This document shows, piece after piece, positions 35,191 to 48,150 of a DNA stretch of 60,000 bases. The notes beneath the pieces were generated by a model. It did no database searches. It was not told the DNA's origin and worked only from the letters and a program-made list of their open reading frames with translations. Source of the stretch: Polytrichum commune (taxonomy: Eukaryota; Streptophyta; Polytrichopsida; Polytrichales; Polytrichaceae); assembly GCA_950295325.1 (NCBI GenBank), contig OX485805.1, forward strand, positions 15,861,501-15,921,500, read 5' to 3'. Position numbers and translations under genes: made by a program. Positions within the stretch are counted from its first letter, which is position 1, and each line of letters starts with the position of its first letter.

Positions 35191-36025
35191 TCACACCCCG
35201 AATGCATATGGCCCACACCTCCAAAAGGAAGGAAATACCCTTACCATGAACCTTGGTGACACATGATCACGGCAAGGAAGAACATGCTTCCATTCACATC
35301 GATGTCAATGATGCACCAATGCATTACTATTTTATTTATACATCTATTACTATGGGTTAAATGTTAGTGTGAGTAGAAACGACCATGGCTCATTGTATTC
35401 TATGTGTGGTTGGTGGGTTGAAAACTAGGATGGCTTATAAATGAACAACATATTAATAATCAAATATAGCACTATAATACATTTAAAGTACTGATATTTT
35501 GGTATAATTTGAGCATAATATGGATATTATATTTTTCAACATATAGCAGTTCATGCCGAAAATTTCATTCCATATTCCTATTTTTGAACATGTAATACTG
35601 CAGCTCAAAATTGACGTGGTTAAGAAAAGTTATATTGCCAAAATTATTGTGGGAAAAATTACTTAGGTTATATTGGCATAGACAGTACCCAAATTAAGTG
35701 CTGAAAACAATTCATTTAGAAGCTCACTGTGACATTCAGTTGTCAAGACACATGAAGTCTTTACATATTGGAGATTTTTGGGTTGCTTGATTTACCAAAT
35801 CACAATGTACATGCAACCACAAATTTGCAGTTGACCAATCTTCGACAATCTATCAATGCTTTTATCCACTTTCATGATGGCATTCCAGTCCAATTGTATC
35901 AAGATCTGCTTCTGCCTCTAACTTCATCACAGCCTTTCTGTTAGATAATTAGGTGTGACAGACAGTATTTAATGCATATATATTACTCTGTATATTGCGT
36001 GTTGGATTTGTGCAATTTAGTATTA

Positions 36026-36138
36026 GGTAATCGTTTTATTGGAAAGGTTATCGGTGCAGAACCGGTTCTGTCAAGGTGGCGAGCCAGCTGGACAGAACCT
36101 GTTCTGCACTGATGACCGGTTCCAATAAAACGATTACC
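36026..36138. repeat. Fold-back with 48-bp arms
   Basis: The left arm 36026-36072 (GGTAATCGTTTTATTGGAA ... GAACCGGTTCTGTC) and right arm 36091-36138 are reverse complements with about five differences; the loop is 18 bases. Such a hairpin can be a MITE, a transcribed small-RNA source or a promoter palindrome. No TSD was found. From 35331 to 36025 nothing else was seen. Confidence 0.75.
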
Positions 36139-36141
36139 GGA

Positions 36142-36414
36142 CGTAACCGGTTGGCTGCTTTGTTGAGCCGCGCAGGTGACCTAAACAGTGGGTCACCTGT
36201 TGAAATTTGAGCATCCTTAAAATGCCACGTGTCGGAATAGTTCTCATATTCGTTTCAAATTGCTTATAACCGGCTTTAAGTGATTCTGTAATCTGTCTAT
36301 ATCCGATTTAGATCATAACCGGCTGGGATGTTGAGGTTATCGTCTGCAAACCTGTGTGCTCAGAGCCAATCGTGTAGTGCCACCTCGGCGAAACAAAGCG
36401 GCCAACCGGTTACG
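36142..36414. repeat. Second inverted repeat (arms about 35 bp) with inner hairpin and G-box
   Basis: The arm at 36142-36177 (CGTAACCGGTTGGCTGCTTT...) pairs with 36381-36414. Inside, CAGGTGACC and GGTCACCTG (36173-36199) form a perfect 9-bp hairpin stem, and a CCACGTGTC G-box/ABRE-like word lies near 36223-36231. The AACCGGTT word recurs several times in 36060-36410. Confidence 0.65.
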
Positions 36415-36710
36415 TACTGATTAGAAGTTCTACATCTTTTTATCTGTTCATGAGAGATTAAAGCTGCTTGAGGTTCCACATCAAATCTGCGTTACAAGAA
36501 ATTCATACTTATCTCACTCGAGGAGTAAAGGTGAAACAATAGGTACATTGTCCTCATCCCCATTTGTCTTCAGTGTGAGCATGGACTTGGTGTCTTTCAG
36601 TAAGACTTCCCACAAGCCAAAACTGTTTTAGGAGACAGCAGTCTTGTGTGGTACAAGCTACGAAATGACAAATCCTTCAAAGTTGGATGGATTGGTTGAT
36701 AATTAAGGTC

Positions 36711-37533
36711 GGTTCACATGGGGCCCCCAGTCCCAAGTCCCACTCATGTTAGTAAGTCCCAACATGGAGGCAAAGTCCCAACGTTTGAGCCTCGGGATGG
36801 CAACTCAAACAAATAATTACAGGGGGCTTGTCCAGAAATTTCACAAAGACATAGATTATGTACACCTAATCATACATGTAATTTAGATTATGTTTCAAAT
36901 ATTAATCTACAACTTTCAATTATTGAAGAGGGGTTGAAGAGTTTCAAAAGAGAAGTTGGGGAAGAGACTTAGGATTTGGGCTTACAAGCCAAAATAATCT
37001 ATATTATCTTCAATTTTTTTGTAGATTATATAAATTATAATAAGGTATGATGGAGACTAGATTATGGACTAGCCCCCATGTCTAAGAGAAAGTACACATT
37101 ATTTTCAAATTATTCATGTATTATAACAAATAGACATGTTCAAATCAAAAAATTATTACGTATTATGGATGGTCTCAATGTGCACTACATCACTCCATTT
37201 TAAGTTCTGTAAAATTGTTCTTTGGTATGAATGGACAAGGATAATATGGATGGATTATGTGTTACAAATTATTTTACACTAGTTGCCACCCAGGGGTTCG
37301 AGCCTCAAGAAACCATTAAAATATGAATTCTATTCATAAGTTAAAATTGGATCTTGATTATAATTTTATGCAAAAAAATTCGCAAGACTTGTGTTGAGAA
37401 TTGCGTCTAGGTTTTTGCTCAAACCAATTAACACAAGCCTCACATCTAAAAAGTGTTGTCATGCAGGCACCCATGTCATACTTGGGACTTAGGACTTAGG
37501 ACTTGGGACTTTGCTTGAACTAGCCCTTAGTGA
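36711..37533. mobile_element. Putative TIR element with AGTCCCAAGTCC-bearing ends
   Basis: The left end (GGTCGGTTCACATGGGG then AGTCCCAAGTCCC) and the reverse complement of the right end (GGGCTAGTTCAAGCAAAGTC then CCAAGTCCTAAGTCC) resemble each other imperfectly. A partial relative lies at 13085-13360. TAA before and TTA after the ends recall PIF/Harbinger insertion sites but are not identical. No ORF. 37534-38734 holds only short ORFs and probably the 3' region of the neprosin gene. Confidence 0.45.
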
Positions 37534-38734
37534 TCTCTAGGTCCCTAGTTATCCCATTGTAAGTTAATACTAATCAAGTTCTCCAAAACTGATTACAAAG
37601 CCAGTGGAAACAATCTTTTCTAAGGGTTTGTATCAATGAATAACCAACAACTACATTGATTTGTCTAATTGTTGGAAAATTCATGTGGGTTGGAATTTAG
37701 TGTAGCCCAAATCAATTTATAGTACTTCCCTTGGTTAACATTAGTAATTTATAGTACTTGCCTTGCCTTGAATTTTCATCCAAATATGCAGACGAAAAGT
37801 CCACACTATTTTTTCATATTGGAAATTATAGTGAGCCACTTCAAATCTAAAAAAATGGTGTGGATAATCAGGAATTAATGTGGTCCACACTAGTTAGACA
37901 AAACAGTGTAGTTACAGATGAACCGGATGATTTTGAAAAATAACTGGTTCAAAATCAAGACTTCAGGAAAATTACGGATCAATCTAGAGGAATTTACAGA
38001 ATACTCAATTAAAATTTTAAAAATCCAAAAGATGTCAACATGTAACTGGTTTACACTGGAAACAATAGGATCACGACTGATTATGCCTATAAAGATTGGT
38101 ATGTTTATATTTCCCAACCCCAAGATATCCTGGCAAAGATGCACCTTATATAAAGATGTACTCAGTTTGACCCATGTTGATGCACTTGGCAAAAACTATA
38201 AGCAATTACCTCACATTAACGGCACCCAAAACTATAAGCAATTTTTTTTCCACAAAAGCCCACAAAATTCGTTGAGCAAAAATGACTCTTCATATCCATT
38301 TCAGCTGCACCCAAGCCAACATACAGGTTTGGAATCACAAGTTTGTGGGAATGACATAAAATAAGTGCCAATGGTTGGATTTAATAGTCAATTATTTTTT
38401 GGTAAACAATGCGTAGCATGTCAAAGTTGAATACCTTGTCACTGTGCCTGGTACATTTTGGGACAAATGGTTTCCCTAAACCCTAAACCTTGCGATTAGT
38501 AAGGTTCAGATTGTGCTCTAAATTCTAATCCTTCTCTACTGTGAATCCTTAAAGGGTTTGTTGAATTGAGCTTGTACAACTCTAGTCCAGCTGCATCGTT
38601 CAGCTTGAAGATGCTGTATGTTTTTGCTGGAATCAAGAATGAGTACTTCTGTCATGTAGCAAGCCTCAAACTTAATTATAGAATGGCCCTAACTTAGCTT
38701 ATCAAGCACAAATTTTGTGCTCCTACTAATTGCA

Positions 38735-41700
38735 CTATACGCATGTGGAGTGATTTCCCCCAGACCCTCCGAAAAAGAAGTATGAACCCCAGTTGTTGAA
38801 ATTGCCTTGTTGAATTGAACTGTCGTAGCAATTAGCATTTGTCACATACTTTGCTAGACTATTTGCACTATACTGATTACCTAGTAAGTTCGCATATGTT
38901 AAATTTCTCTGGAACGCTGATTTTGGGTAGCCCTCAATGGGAAATGCTCCTGAACCCATGGCTGTGGTCGTGTGGCCCACTACTGCAGCCGATGGCACTA
39001 TTTCACCACCCCACTCTATTATGTCAGCACTTGATTTCATTGTGTTGTAAATAGCGGAGGGCCAATAGCCAATGGCTTCACCTGAGATATACAACCACCA
39101 TTTTCCACCACTTGAAGAGTCCTGCATGGGGGGAACATCCATTGGTCAACTACAAGGTTTACAGTTGACGTAACCTACTGCTTTAGAATCATTTGACTGA
39201 TCCTACCGATTGGTTGACATACACCACCATCATCTACTATGCATTTGGAACTTTGAATTGGCGTGTGCATGAGTGTTGACGCAATTACTGTTTCAAAGTT
39301 TCAAAATGGTAAACTATCAGCAACATCATGTTGAATGAACGGTGCAGGGAAAGTCCAGGACATTAATTCATATGCACAGGTGCAATGGGTTGGGACTAGT
39401 ATGGGTGTGCACTAATCTACTACCATAAATGAGTTGCGAAGATGCATGAGTGTTGATGTAGTTGCCGTTCCAAAGTTCCAAAGTGGTTGGTTGTGGACGG
39501 TCACATGTTGGGCGGACAGTGCAAGGATAGACTAGGACGTTGTTTCATAAGCACCAGTGCAATGGGCCAACATTGCATGGGCCCAAACTAGATAGTTTGA
39601 ACAAAATATGACTTTGAATTCGGAACAATTGCAAGGTTTGAGTGGAAATTTGACTTACATAAATTACAAGAACTCCCATGTTGTACTCAAAGTTTGCGTC
39701 GGAGCTAAGCGTGGTATATGCGCCCATTGTTCCACCAATCACCCAACTGTTGCTGGTTTGTACAAACCCTGCGCACTGCAGGTTGTAGCACCCAGTGTCC
39801 TTGTACGCGTCTGCCTGCATGCCACAAACCATGAAGTCCATTGCTTTGTAATTGTCCTCAACCTCAAGATTACGTTCATAATGCATCACAGGTCAAGAAA
39901 TTAGCTTTCAGGTTATCAATTATTAGCCAAGATGAATTAATGTCTTACTCCTCCACATGTTAGGTCAAGGAACCACTTTCAGGTCATTATTAGCCAAGAT
40001 GAATCAATGTCTCACTCTACATATTCAGTTTGCAACTGAAAACAGAACATTAGGTCTCATAAAAGTGAGGTACTTACTGTCCAGTAGATGAATAGATGTG
40101 GAGCTAGAGGGCTGTCATTGGGATGAAGGAGTGGATATGTCTGCACAAGAAATGGTTCCAAAGAAAGATTTGAGCTGAATTGCTAGTTTTGATGAGCCAA
40201 AGATTTTAGGGTATGGACATCTTCGGAGCTACTGAGTTTGAATCTTCTACCTGCCAACCAACTTCTGCAGTATTGACAGAACTGTCATTGTAGCGGCCGG
40301 CAACAACCCATAGCTGGGAAAGGCTGAACTCCACAGATGAATCCTCTATACTAGGATAATTTACACTGAGGTATGACCCTCCTCCTCCATAATTGCCTGT
40401 TGAAGTTGGCATCTCCACAATAGCATACTGATGCATATGCCACCACAGGTGCAGATTAGTATTTCGTCTTTAAGGATGTTAATAAGTTGTGGTTGAAAAG
40501 CATGAAACCTCTGCATAATTTTAACCATCCCTTCAGCACATACTTACAGACATCCCAGGTTCCAAAGATTCTCTTACATGTAGAATTTTCTTATATGACT
40601 CATGCAAAATCCAAGGATAGTTACGGATTACAAATTTTGTGGAACTTATTCCATCCAGATAGGTAAACTGTAAGTAGGTGCACTGTACAAACCATATAGA
40701 ATCTGCTCAAACAGAGGTTTTCTAGTCTTAGAATTTTCGAAGAGAGCAGTGACTTGGAAGATGCTGCATGTATTGCGTAACCTTGGCCGGAAGGAGCTAA
40801 CGACAATTACATCTCTCAGTAGCCCACACTTTTTGACCAGTGAGTGTGGTGACCTACGTACAAATTTGTATCTGTTTTTAGGGTTTAAGATATAAAATAT
40901 GGGGGAGGTATATAAAGGACTTATGAATGTCCAGCATGATGCCCGGCACCTTCCTTTTCTACTCCTTTTCTCCTGGCCAAAAGATACTACAATGTCCAAA
41001 CAGCCAGTTTGACACTTGTTGATAAGAAATGAGACATAAAGTAAATAGCTATAGCATTCAGTAATGCCAAATACACTCTTAACTCCGTAGTATCACACCT
41101 GTGGCAACCAAAGTGCACGTGATATTACAGAGTTTTGTAGTGTTTACATGGATGCGTGATACTATAGAATAAGTGTAGCATGTGACATTATGGAATTATA
41201 ACACAAAGGAGATGTGAGGACAATATGAATTCGTTCTCCCGTCACTTACGCTAGTGTAGTCCACTCCACTTCAACAAGTGGCATAAGAAGAATAAGAATA
41301 AGAAGGTGACACTCCACATGTTGACACATGGAGCAATGCTAGGGTGTGGGTTGACTTCTTGGGTGGTTTCAAGTATTGATAAATTTCGTGATATAAGGGA
41401 GAGAAATGTGACAATAAGGAGTGAGATTTGAACTACAAACATCAGTTCCCTAGGGTTTTAGGATATTAGAGAGTGTGTGACATTATGGAGGTTGATATTA
41501 CGGAGTTTAGGGTGTAGTAAGTGACACAAAATGTTTAGTAGTTTCAAAATGGAGATAAGAGAATCAGTGGCCCAAGATTAAAAAAATTGGCCTTCACATG
41601 TGCCTAACCTTGGAGAGATTGGTATCAAGGTTAGTCCCCTTTTCTTTTCTTATATACAAAAACCTTTTTTTTTTTAAAAACTCTAATGAATAACAATAAT

Positions 41701-44117
41701 TTAAGCCTCACAAATCTCTGTCTTGGATTGGTGTTGGAAACAAAAATTTCTACCAAGAAGTGACCAACCTTAAAACCAAGCTCCTCAAGGTTAGGTACAT
41801 GTCAAAGACCAAGATTCTTTTATATCAGCCCACCAATCTCCAATTCATAAGTGGGTTTTTGAACGCGTGTGGCCTCAAAATGAGCCCCACATGAGAACTT
41901 AACTACTGTAATAGTAGTTTACAGAGTCTTTTGTGGGTTCTGTCCTTGACATTAGCACGTTCTCAGCATTCTGCACAGGGGTCTGGGCGCTGAAGTTGAT
42001 CACATCTGTACCAACATCTGGGATAATGATAGATGTGCTGCTTTCACCAGTGGTTCCATCTACCACTAGCCTAGATACTGGACAAAGGTGATCAATCTCC
42101 AGAGTCCACGTTCACCAATTAGGATAACAACTCAGACACTGGTGGCTTTTCTTTTAGTAAGAGAAAATAAATTGCTGACCTCATGTGCTTTGACAGCGGA
42201 AGTACTCGCAGGAGTGGTATCAGGCTGGCTCATGGCCTCCATCATCATCTTGGGGCTTTGCTTCTTTGTCAAAATGACTTCCTTTGAGCTTCTTCGTTGC
42301 ACCGGAATGGTGCCTTGAGGACATTTCCCATGCTCCCTGCCGAACAATTGCGGGTGATGTGGCAGCTTCTCGAATGCATTTTGATGCAATTCTGAAGATG
42401 GTCGCATCTGCCACACATGTTTAGAGACCACAATTACAAAGTGACATCCAACTTTATATCGAGGTTTGAAGGAGTACTAGCCCAGAAATTAGAGTACTTT
42501 GTGGCTGGAAATCGTCATGTGCTCCTTAGCTTATAGAGAAGTATGACCATGATATCCTCATGGAATATCTAACATACCCTTCCCCCTGACATTAATTCAC
42601 CATAGATTAGGTTAATTTACAAACCATTTCACTGAATTTATACTAGAAACGAGTAAGGCAAATTGTAAATTAGAATTGAGTTGATGGTTGTCAATCGGAT
42701 AGGTTCAGTGGAATATTTATCAACTCCATACCAAATATGAGAGGAGGTGAGAAACCACTTCAATTCTGGGTCTGACGATAATATTACCAGAAACGCCTGT
42801 GTTGTCTAATGGACTGAAGAATGGCGATGATCACAGATTTGAAGTGAGGACTAATTCAAAGCTATGATCCTGACGATTTGAAGAGTCTAAGTTGACATTA
42901 CACACATAGATTTCATTCCAGTTTAATCTAATACCTGGATGACGTGGTCCTTGAGTGATGGATGGTGAGCTGCAATCTGCTCTTCCACGCGGACACAGTC
43001 TACCCAGCCTCCATCTGATACCTACAATTCAAGTCACAATTCATTTGCAGCCAATTAGAAATTGATACCAACAAATAATTGTCTTCAACAACGTGGGAGT
43101 CATTAAACCATTAACCCATCCAAATTGACATTCAAGTTCGTGATTAAAAATTCTGCAAACATGGAGAGCACCATACAGATCAACCTGGTAGATGAGTTTG
43201 TCGAAACTCATGATGCAGTAACATAGCAGACGATTGACTATAATTATCATTATGTAAGGTTCAAATAGTGGATTCCTCTAGTGGTGGATGATCCTGTCCA
43301 TGAGTTGCCTTGTTGAAAACCCAGCCACACATAGCTCTCAAGCTTGCAAGGTTAACTTTAGTTTGGTGGCCCAAGGTAAACAATTTGGACCCTTACTTGT
43401 GCCTGAAATGATGAAGCTTTGGTTCCTCCTTTCATTTGTTTGGATTGATTTACAAGTTGACGCCCGAACTTGAACTTATTGTTATCGGACTCGAAAGTTC
43501 TATAAGGGCTTGAACTTGATGAATATCAATCCAAAAAAATCATGCACCAACCTGGCGAAAGATTAAGCTCCACCACCATCTTAAGCGATCTTAGCTATAT
43601 GTGAGGATCGAATTCTTTTCCCTTCGTCCACCAAACTTGCAAGCTTGAGCTTTTCCTCAAGTTGAAGCCGGAACTTGAACTTGTTGTTATCGGCCTCGAA
43701 AATTGTACAAGGTGTTGACTATGAAAGACAATCCAAAGACATCATGGACCAACCTGGAGTCAAATTAAGCTCCACCATCAACTTTGGCACATGTGAGGGA
43801 TTGAGCTCAAGTTATGACATGTGGCGACCCTGTGGGAATTTGAATTTGCAACAAATTAAATGGGATGGAGAGGCTAGAGCTAGCATATATTAACATACCT
43901 GGAATGATTTCACCGCAGGTCCATGGATAGCAGTGTTAGTGCTATCAGTGTAAGCCTGTAACGTTCGGCTTTGATACAAAATTCTTCCCTGCGATGGACC
44001 TACCATCAAAAGGAGGTTGCAGATCATGCAGGCCACCCCCAAGTACAATCTTCTTCCTCGTATAACAACATCGTGTCTTTCTTGAACCCCTAGTTGCCAT
44101 GATCTAGAATAATCCAT
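38735..44117 (-). CDS. Neprosin-domain (DUF239) protein with activation peptide, 7 exons
   Basis: Exons on the minus strand: 44117-43899, 43021-42935, 42407-42180, 40427-40251, 40140-40078, 39814-39659 and 39121-38735. All introns are phase 0 with GT/AG ends. The product is 438 residues, normal for the family. Residues 24-40 form a hydrophobic signal or anchor, so the protein is probably secretory. Residues 74-150 match the neprosin activation peptide (DF-HP-L--H-IQ layout, CPQGTIPVQR). From 179 on the neprosin fold follows: EFSLSQLWVVAGRY, NTAEVGWQ, TGCYNLQCAGFVQ, KWWLYISGEAIGYWP, IEWGGEIV and a C-terminal Cys pair region. Neprosin from Nepenthes is a glutamic endopeptidase that cuts after Pro; E233 (AEVGW) and E350 (WGGE) are candidate catalytic residues. 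No stop or shift was seen. The exact start of exon 7 could shift by a codon. Confidence 0.92.
39265..39600. repeat. Two diverged tandem units in neprosin intron 6
   Basis: The block starting GCATGAGTGTTGA near 39267 recurs near 39444, about 177 bases later, with shared downstream words (TTCCAAAGT, CAGTGCAATGGG). Intronic and non-coding. Confidence 0.5.
43452..43810. repeat. Two diverged tandem units in neprosin intron 1
   Basis: TTGAACTTATTGTTATCGG near 43471 and TTGAACTTGTTGTTATCGG near 43674 begin similar stretches ending with ACCAACCTGG and TTAAGCTCCACCA. The period is about 204 bases. Confidence 0.55.
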
Positions 44118-45484
44118 TACGACTTTCCCTGAATTGCAAGCGGAGTCAAGATCAACTCATTCAGCAGCCTGCCTAGCTCTTCAACTAAGTCCGACACGAG
44201 AATCTGCAATTCTATGACTGGGGTGTTATAGATCTCTCATTTTGAATGTGCAGCTCTCAGGTTATGCACATGCAACTCCAAAAACTATCGATGTATAGAG
44301 GCTTTCGCGTGTCCTTGTGCAGGATAAAAGTATGAACGATATAGTCAAAGTTTGCGCAAGGCTTAAAGTCATTACAATTAGATTCTGGCGGCATGCCTGC
44401 ACTGTTGATGCTTTTAACGCTTGACCAACATACGAGAGGCATGGATCATCACGACCATATCTATGGACCTTCAGGTGATAAAATTGCTTCCTATAACATA
44501 TTCTTGTGCAGAGTGGTTGATTCTGAAGTGCTATAACGTGACTTAAATTGTTCCAGTAGTAGTACTTCCTGCTGGTGACCTGATGAAATTGTTTAGTTTT
44601 ATCCCTGAGGGCCGGCAAATGAGCCATGACTTGTGTTATGTATAGACTTGGGTACCCACAGGTGCATGAGTCGAAGTTATGCAGAAGAAGGGAAGGTAGC
44701 AGATGCTCCAGAGTTTTCCACAGCCATTTACTCACAGGAGAGCTTTACTTGAACCTTTTTGTGCACATACATTTCGGGACAACTTCCCTCTTGCAGAAAT
44801 ACAAGACTCATGACCAGCAGCCTAGCCTTGGTCGTGCCTTCCAGAAAAAGGTTTCATACAAAGTAGCAAATCCAGGTTGCGTGAAGGTTGACTCTTTGTA
44901 GAAATTTGCAACCCCAAACAGTGGAGAGTGACATCATCACAGGATCAAAAGTCACCCCTTTTCTTTTCTTTCATGCTACGGGCTGTTTAATTTCGGTCCA
45001 AGTTGTCGAAAACTTTGCAATCACTGCAAGCAGATGGAAGAAAACCCTTGGGGCCTCAACCTCATCCTCATGTTTAGTACTTAAGGTACATGGGTCTTAA
45101 ATAGTTCCTATTTCCAACTAGCCCACGATATGAAATGACACGGGATTAGTACAAAATGGTTAGCAAATCCAAATCAAAGCCGCAGCCACTTTCCTCATAA
45201 TAATTTATTTGGAGCTCATATAAATATCTTGTTCATTATCAAAGTGAAGGTTCTCATTCTCAATAAATGTTCACACAAGTTTTTCCAATCATGTTAACTA
45301 TTGAGCCTAGAATGGTTAATAAATTTTGAGTACCTAGTCCAATCTCTTTTAGACATGTGTCCTTTTGGTATCCATTCTTGGAGCCACACCTAATCACACA
45401 CCACTGAATTATAGGTGTCCTTTTAAGATGAATAATTGAATTAGGCCCACTTACTTTAGCACCAAATACACGGTAGATACATAT

Positions 45485-45650
45485 CATTATTAAATAAGGT
45501 GCTTTCATTCATGTGGGTCGTGAGAATATAACCATGGGATGTCCCAACCTTGTGCAAGTCAAATTAAAGTTGAATCTATACTAAGTTGGGGCATCCCATG
45601 GCTATATTCTCAAAACCACATAAACAAACGCACATTGCTTAATAATGTTA
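45485..45650. repeat. Long imperfect hairpin, arms about 65 bp
   Basis: The left arm 45485-45549 (CATTATTAAATAAGGTGC ... GAGAATATAACCATGGGATG) pairs with 45583-45650 (GCATCCCATGGCTATATTCT ... CTTAATAATG). The inner 39 bases pair best; the loop is about 33 bases. It may be a MITE or a small-RNA hairpin. Elsewhere in 44118-47803 there are only short ORFs (for example 46361-46577 and 46803-47042) with no domain I recognise. Confidence 0.65.
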
Positions 45651-47803
45651 TGTAAAGAATCTAATGCAGTAGATATTGGCTTGAACTCTATGTCTCACCT
45701 CCAAGTTCCATCGCAATTCTATGGAATAAAAATATTGTGTCAACCGTAGTAGGAATATTCATGCATGATGATGTTATTAATTCTTCATTTTTAGGTTCAG
45801 AATGTATTTGGTCAATGTGAGGCCGTATCTATCAAGTTTGATCTCTGGAATGTGTGACCTTGGTGATAAGATATGCGATCCTATTATGGGCACCTCCAAA
45901 TCCAAAGACAAATTCGAAATTCGGAAACTGAGAATTGGGAATTGCTCGATCATCCAGTTAGCATTGCCCCACTATTTTTCATTTCAAGTTTCACAAATGG
46001 AATTGAGATGCAAAAGTTAGAGAAGGTCAAAGTGAGCATTATTTTTCTATTTGTAAAATTACAAAGGCCCTCTCAATTGTGTCACCAAAACACAAGGCCT
46101 AATTGCCTCACCCTCAATGATGTCTCTAAGTGCACTACTACTACTTACCAACTATTGCACCACAATTGAGCACATTCCCATTGTGTCATCATGGGCAACA
46201 TGCAGCGCCTTCATTCACACGCCTTGTCATTTTCAATTATTCTCAGTGCATGTGAAGAGAACCCTGCCGTCAAGAGGATACAGCCCAGCGAGGCACCTCA
46301 CCCCTCCTTCTTTGCAAAACTTAGGTGCGACCCTTCAATAGACAGCCCTTGCAGTTGCCTTCAACCCAATAGAGTAGCCATTACCATCCAAAAATTCACC
46401 GATGCCCATGAAGCCTCGTCAACTTCCACATGCTCGTCTGAGGGCAGCTGCCTTTCAACTTTTAGTTGCCGCTTGATTGCCAACATCGGTGTAGCTCTTC
46501 GTGCAACATCCTTCACTTCACCTGCATCCCACTCAACCCCACACTTCCTTCCCACAACCCATAGCCGACATACCTAACCCCTACCTTACTCAAATGAACG
46601 TAAAACCAATGAGATTATCCAATCAGCTTGGAAGAAACCCACCCTCGCAAGTACGTTCCTCTTAGTCTACCTACCCCATGGGCAAACTACATGGAAACTA
46701 CCACCTTTGCTAATTCCTTGGGCTCTGCTTCCAGTTAGTTGGGAGTAACTCCGGTACTGGGTCTTTTGATGATTTCTTTACCCACACACCAATTAACAGG
46801 GCTCAACAACCTTTGCAACAATAAAATTTATCTCTTAGCTTCCCCATGAGATGACCCGTTCGGCATAACGAGCTCATTTGGATCACAGGCTTGATGCCAA
46901 GTGAATGGCCTAAAGGAACACTGAAATCCCAAAGGATTTGCCCCTCCTCTCCTAATTCACCATTGGTGTCTGCCTTTTCCCCCGAATTTTTTGACAAAAA
47001 CCCTCCATTCTCAAGACATTTCAGCACTTCCCAACTGCACACAGGTTGTCAAGATCATTAGGAAAAAAGGCGGGCCAGGATAGGGCCTCCAATAATAGTT
47101 CCCGATGTACAGAGCCTTATGGGCTGCCCGACATACAATCATGACGAGTGGATGTGGACGAGTGTAGTCCAACGCAGTTAGCCATCCAACCGATGGGGAG
47201 TCACAGCCAATTTTTGGGGAGCGACCTGTTTTTGGGCGCCAATTTCGTACCTCTCTTCACACCCACTCTTCTCGTGTTTCTTTCGCGCGTTGTGCTCTAA
47301 GTCTCCCCATGCTTGCTCTGTCTCGGACTTGCCGCCAAGTTTCTGCTGCCGTTTCGGCTTGTGTTGCTGCGAGGGCGCCCAAGTCACACCGGCGCACAAG
47401 AGAGTTAGTTTTGAGTGATTTGTGTTTAATGATCAGAGGTGTTTCTGTGATGACTCCTCATGAGGTATGCTTGTACTGAACGATCCTGTTTTCTATGAGA
47501 TTTGTTTGTGGGGGCATGGGCGTAAGATTTAGCTGGAAAAGTTTGATGTGTAATCTGTTATCTACATCTCCGCTAGAAGAGTCGAAGAGCAAGTCAGACG
47601 TTTCGTGTTGGCTTTGAAATTTGATTAGTTACCAACTTAAATTATGCATTAGTCTAGTCTGGGATCTTTGTGACTAGTGTTGGAGTTGACATCATATTTT
47701 ATGAATACAGAGAGGGCACTTTCTTGAGACAGATCTCGAGTTAAGAGAGGCACATACAATGGCTGCTTATGGAGGTGATACTCAGGCTTTTTGAGTTTCT
47801 TTG

Positions 47804-48150
47804 CTCGGGGGGGGGGGGTAGTCATTGGTTGGAGTAGCAATATACGTGCGAACAAATGATAGGGTATTTTAAAAACATGGGGGCTAAAAATTATAAATGG
47901 ACTTAGGAGTAATATAGGGTATCAAAAATGGCACTGGACATCTTTAAAGTACTATAGGGTATGGAATAATAGGTAATTTGGAATTATAAGTAATGCAAGA
48001 CATTTTTCTATTAACCCAAAGTAGAAATTTACATAATGATAGCATGTGAAAAAAAAAAAAGAATTGAAAGTAATACCCCCCTATAAAATAGTGGTTGTTC
48101 GCACCTATATCCTTAATTTTTTAACACACTGCCCCCCCCCCCCCCCCGAG
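47804..48150. mobile_element. 345-bp-family MITE, copy 2, with perfect 8-bp duplication
   Basis: The copy is 347 bp, with the same G-tract inverted ends as 7428-7772. The flanks TTTCTTTG (47796-47803) and TTTCTTTG (48151-48158) are identical, and the interior is about 97% identical to copy 1 by eye. It lies in the last codons of the ORF at 48113-49069. Confidence 0.9.

Larger units (their letters stand above)
23050..35330 (+). mobile_element. Decayed LINE retrotransposon split by three later insertions
   Basis: Four plus-strand pieces form one non-LTR element: 23050-24154, 29334-30497, 31312-32232 and 34730-35330. In order they show an endonuclease tail, linker, reverse transcriptase, C-terminal part and RNase H, about 3.8 kb in total. 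The gaps are a copia element (24155-29333), a hAT derivative (30498-31311) and a long LTR (32233-34729), each bordered by a target duplication. At the hAT and LTR sites, removing the insertion rejoins the LINE frame. Many stops and frameshifts show it is long dead. The exact 5' end and the poly(A) tail could not be fixed. Confidence 0.75.

Noticed and set aside
36711-37533. Firm PIF/Harbinger assignment
   Set aside because: Only TAA on one side and TTA on the other, with imperfect ends and no transposase.
40646-40999. 117-codon minus-strand ORF as an extra neprosin exon
   Set aside because: It lies in intron 3; exons 3 and 4 join in phase with family-like sequence (KAHE-YAIVEM), leaving no room for it.
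44262-44735. 157-codon minus-strand ORF upstream of the neprosin gene
   Set aside because: Protein-like features are lacking and no domain is recognised; composition looks like chance.
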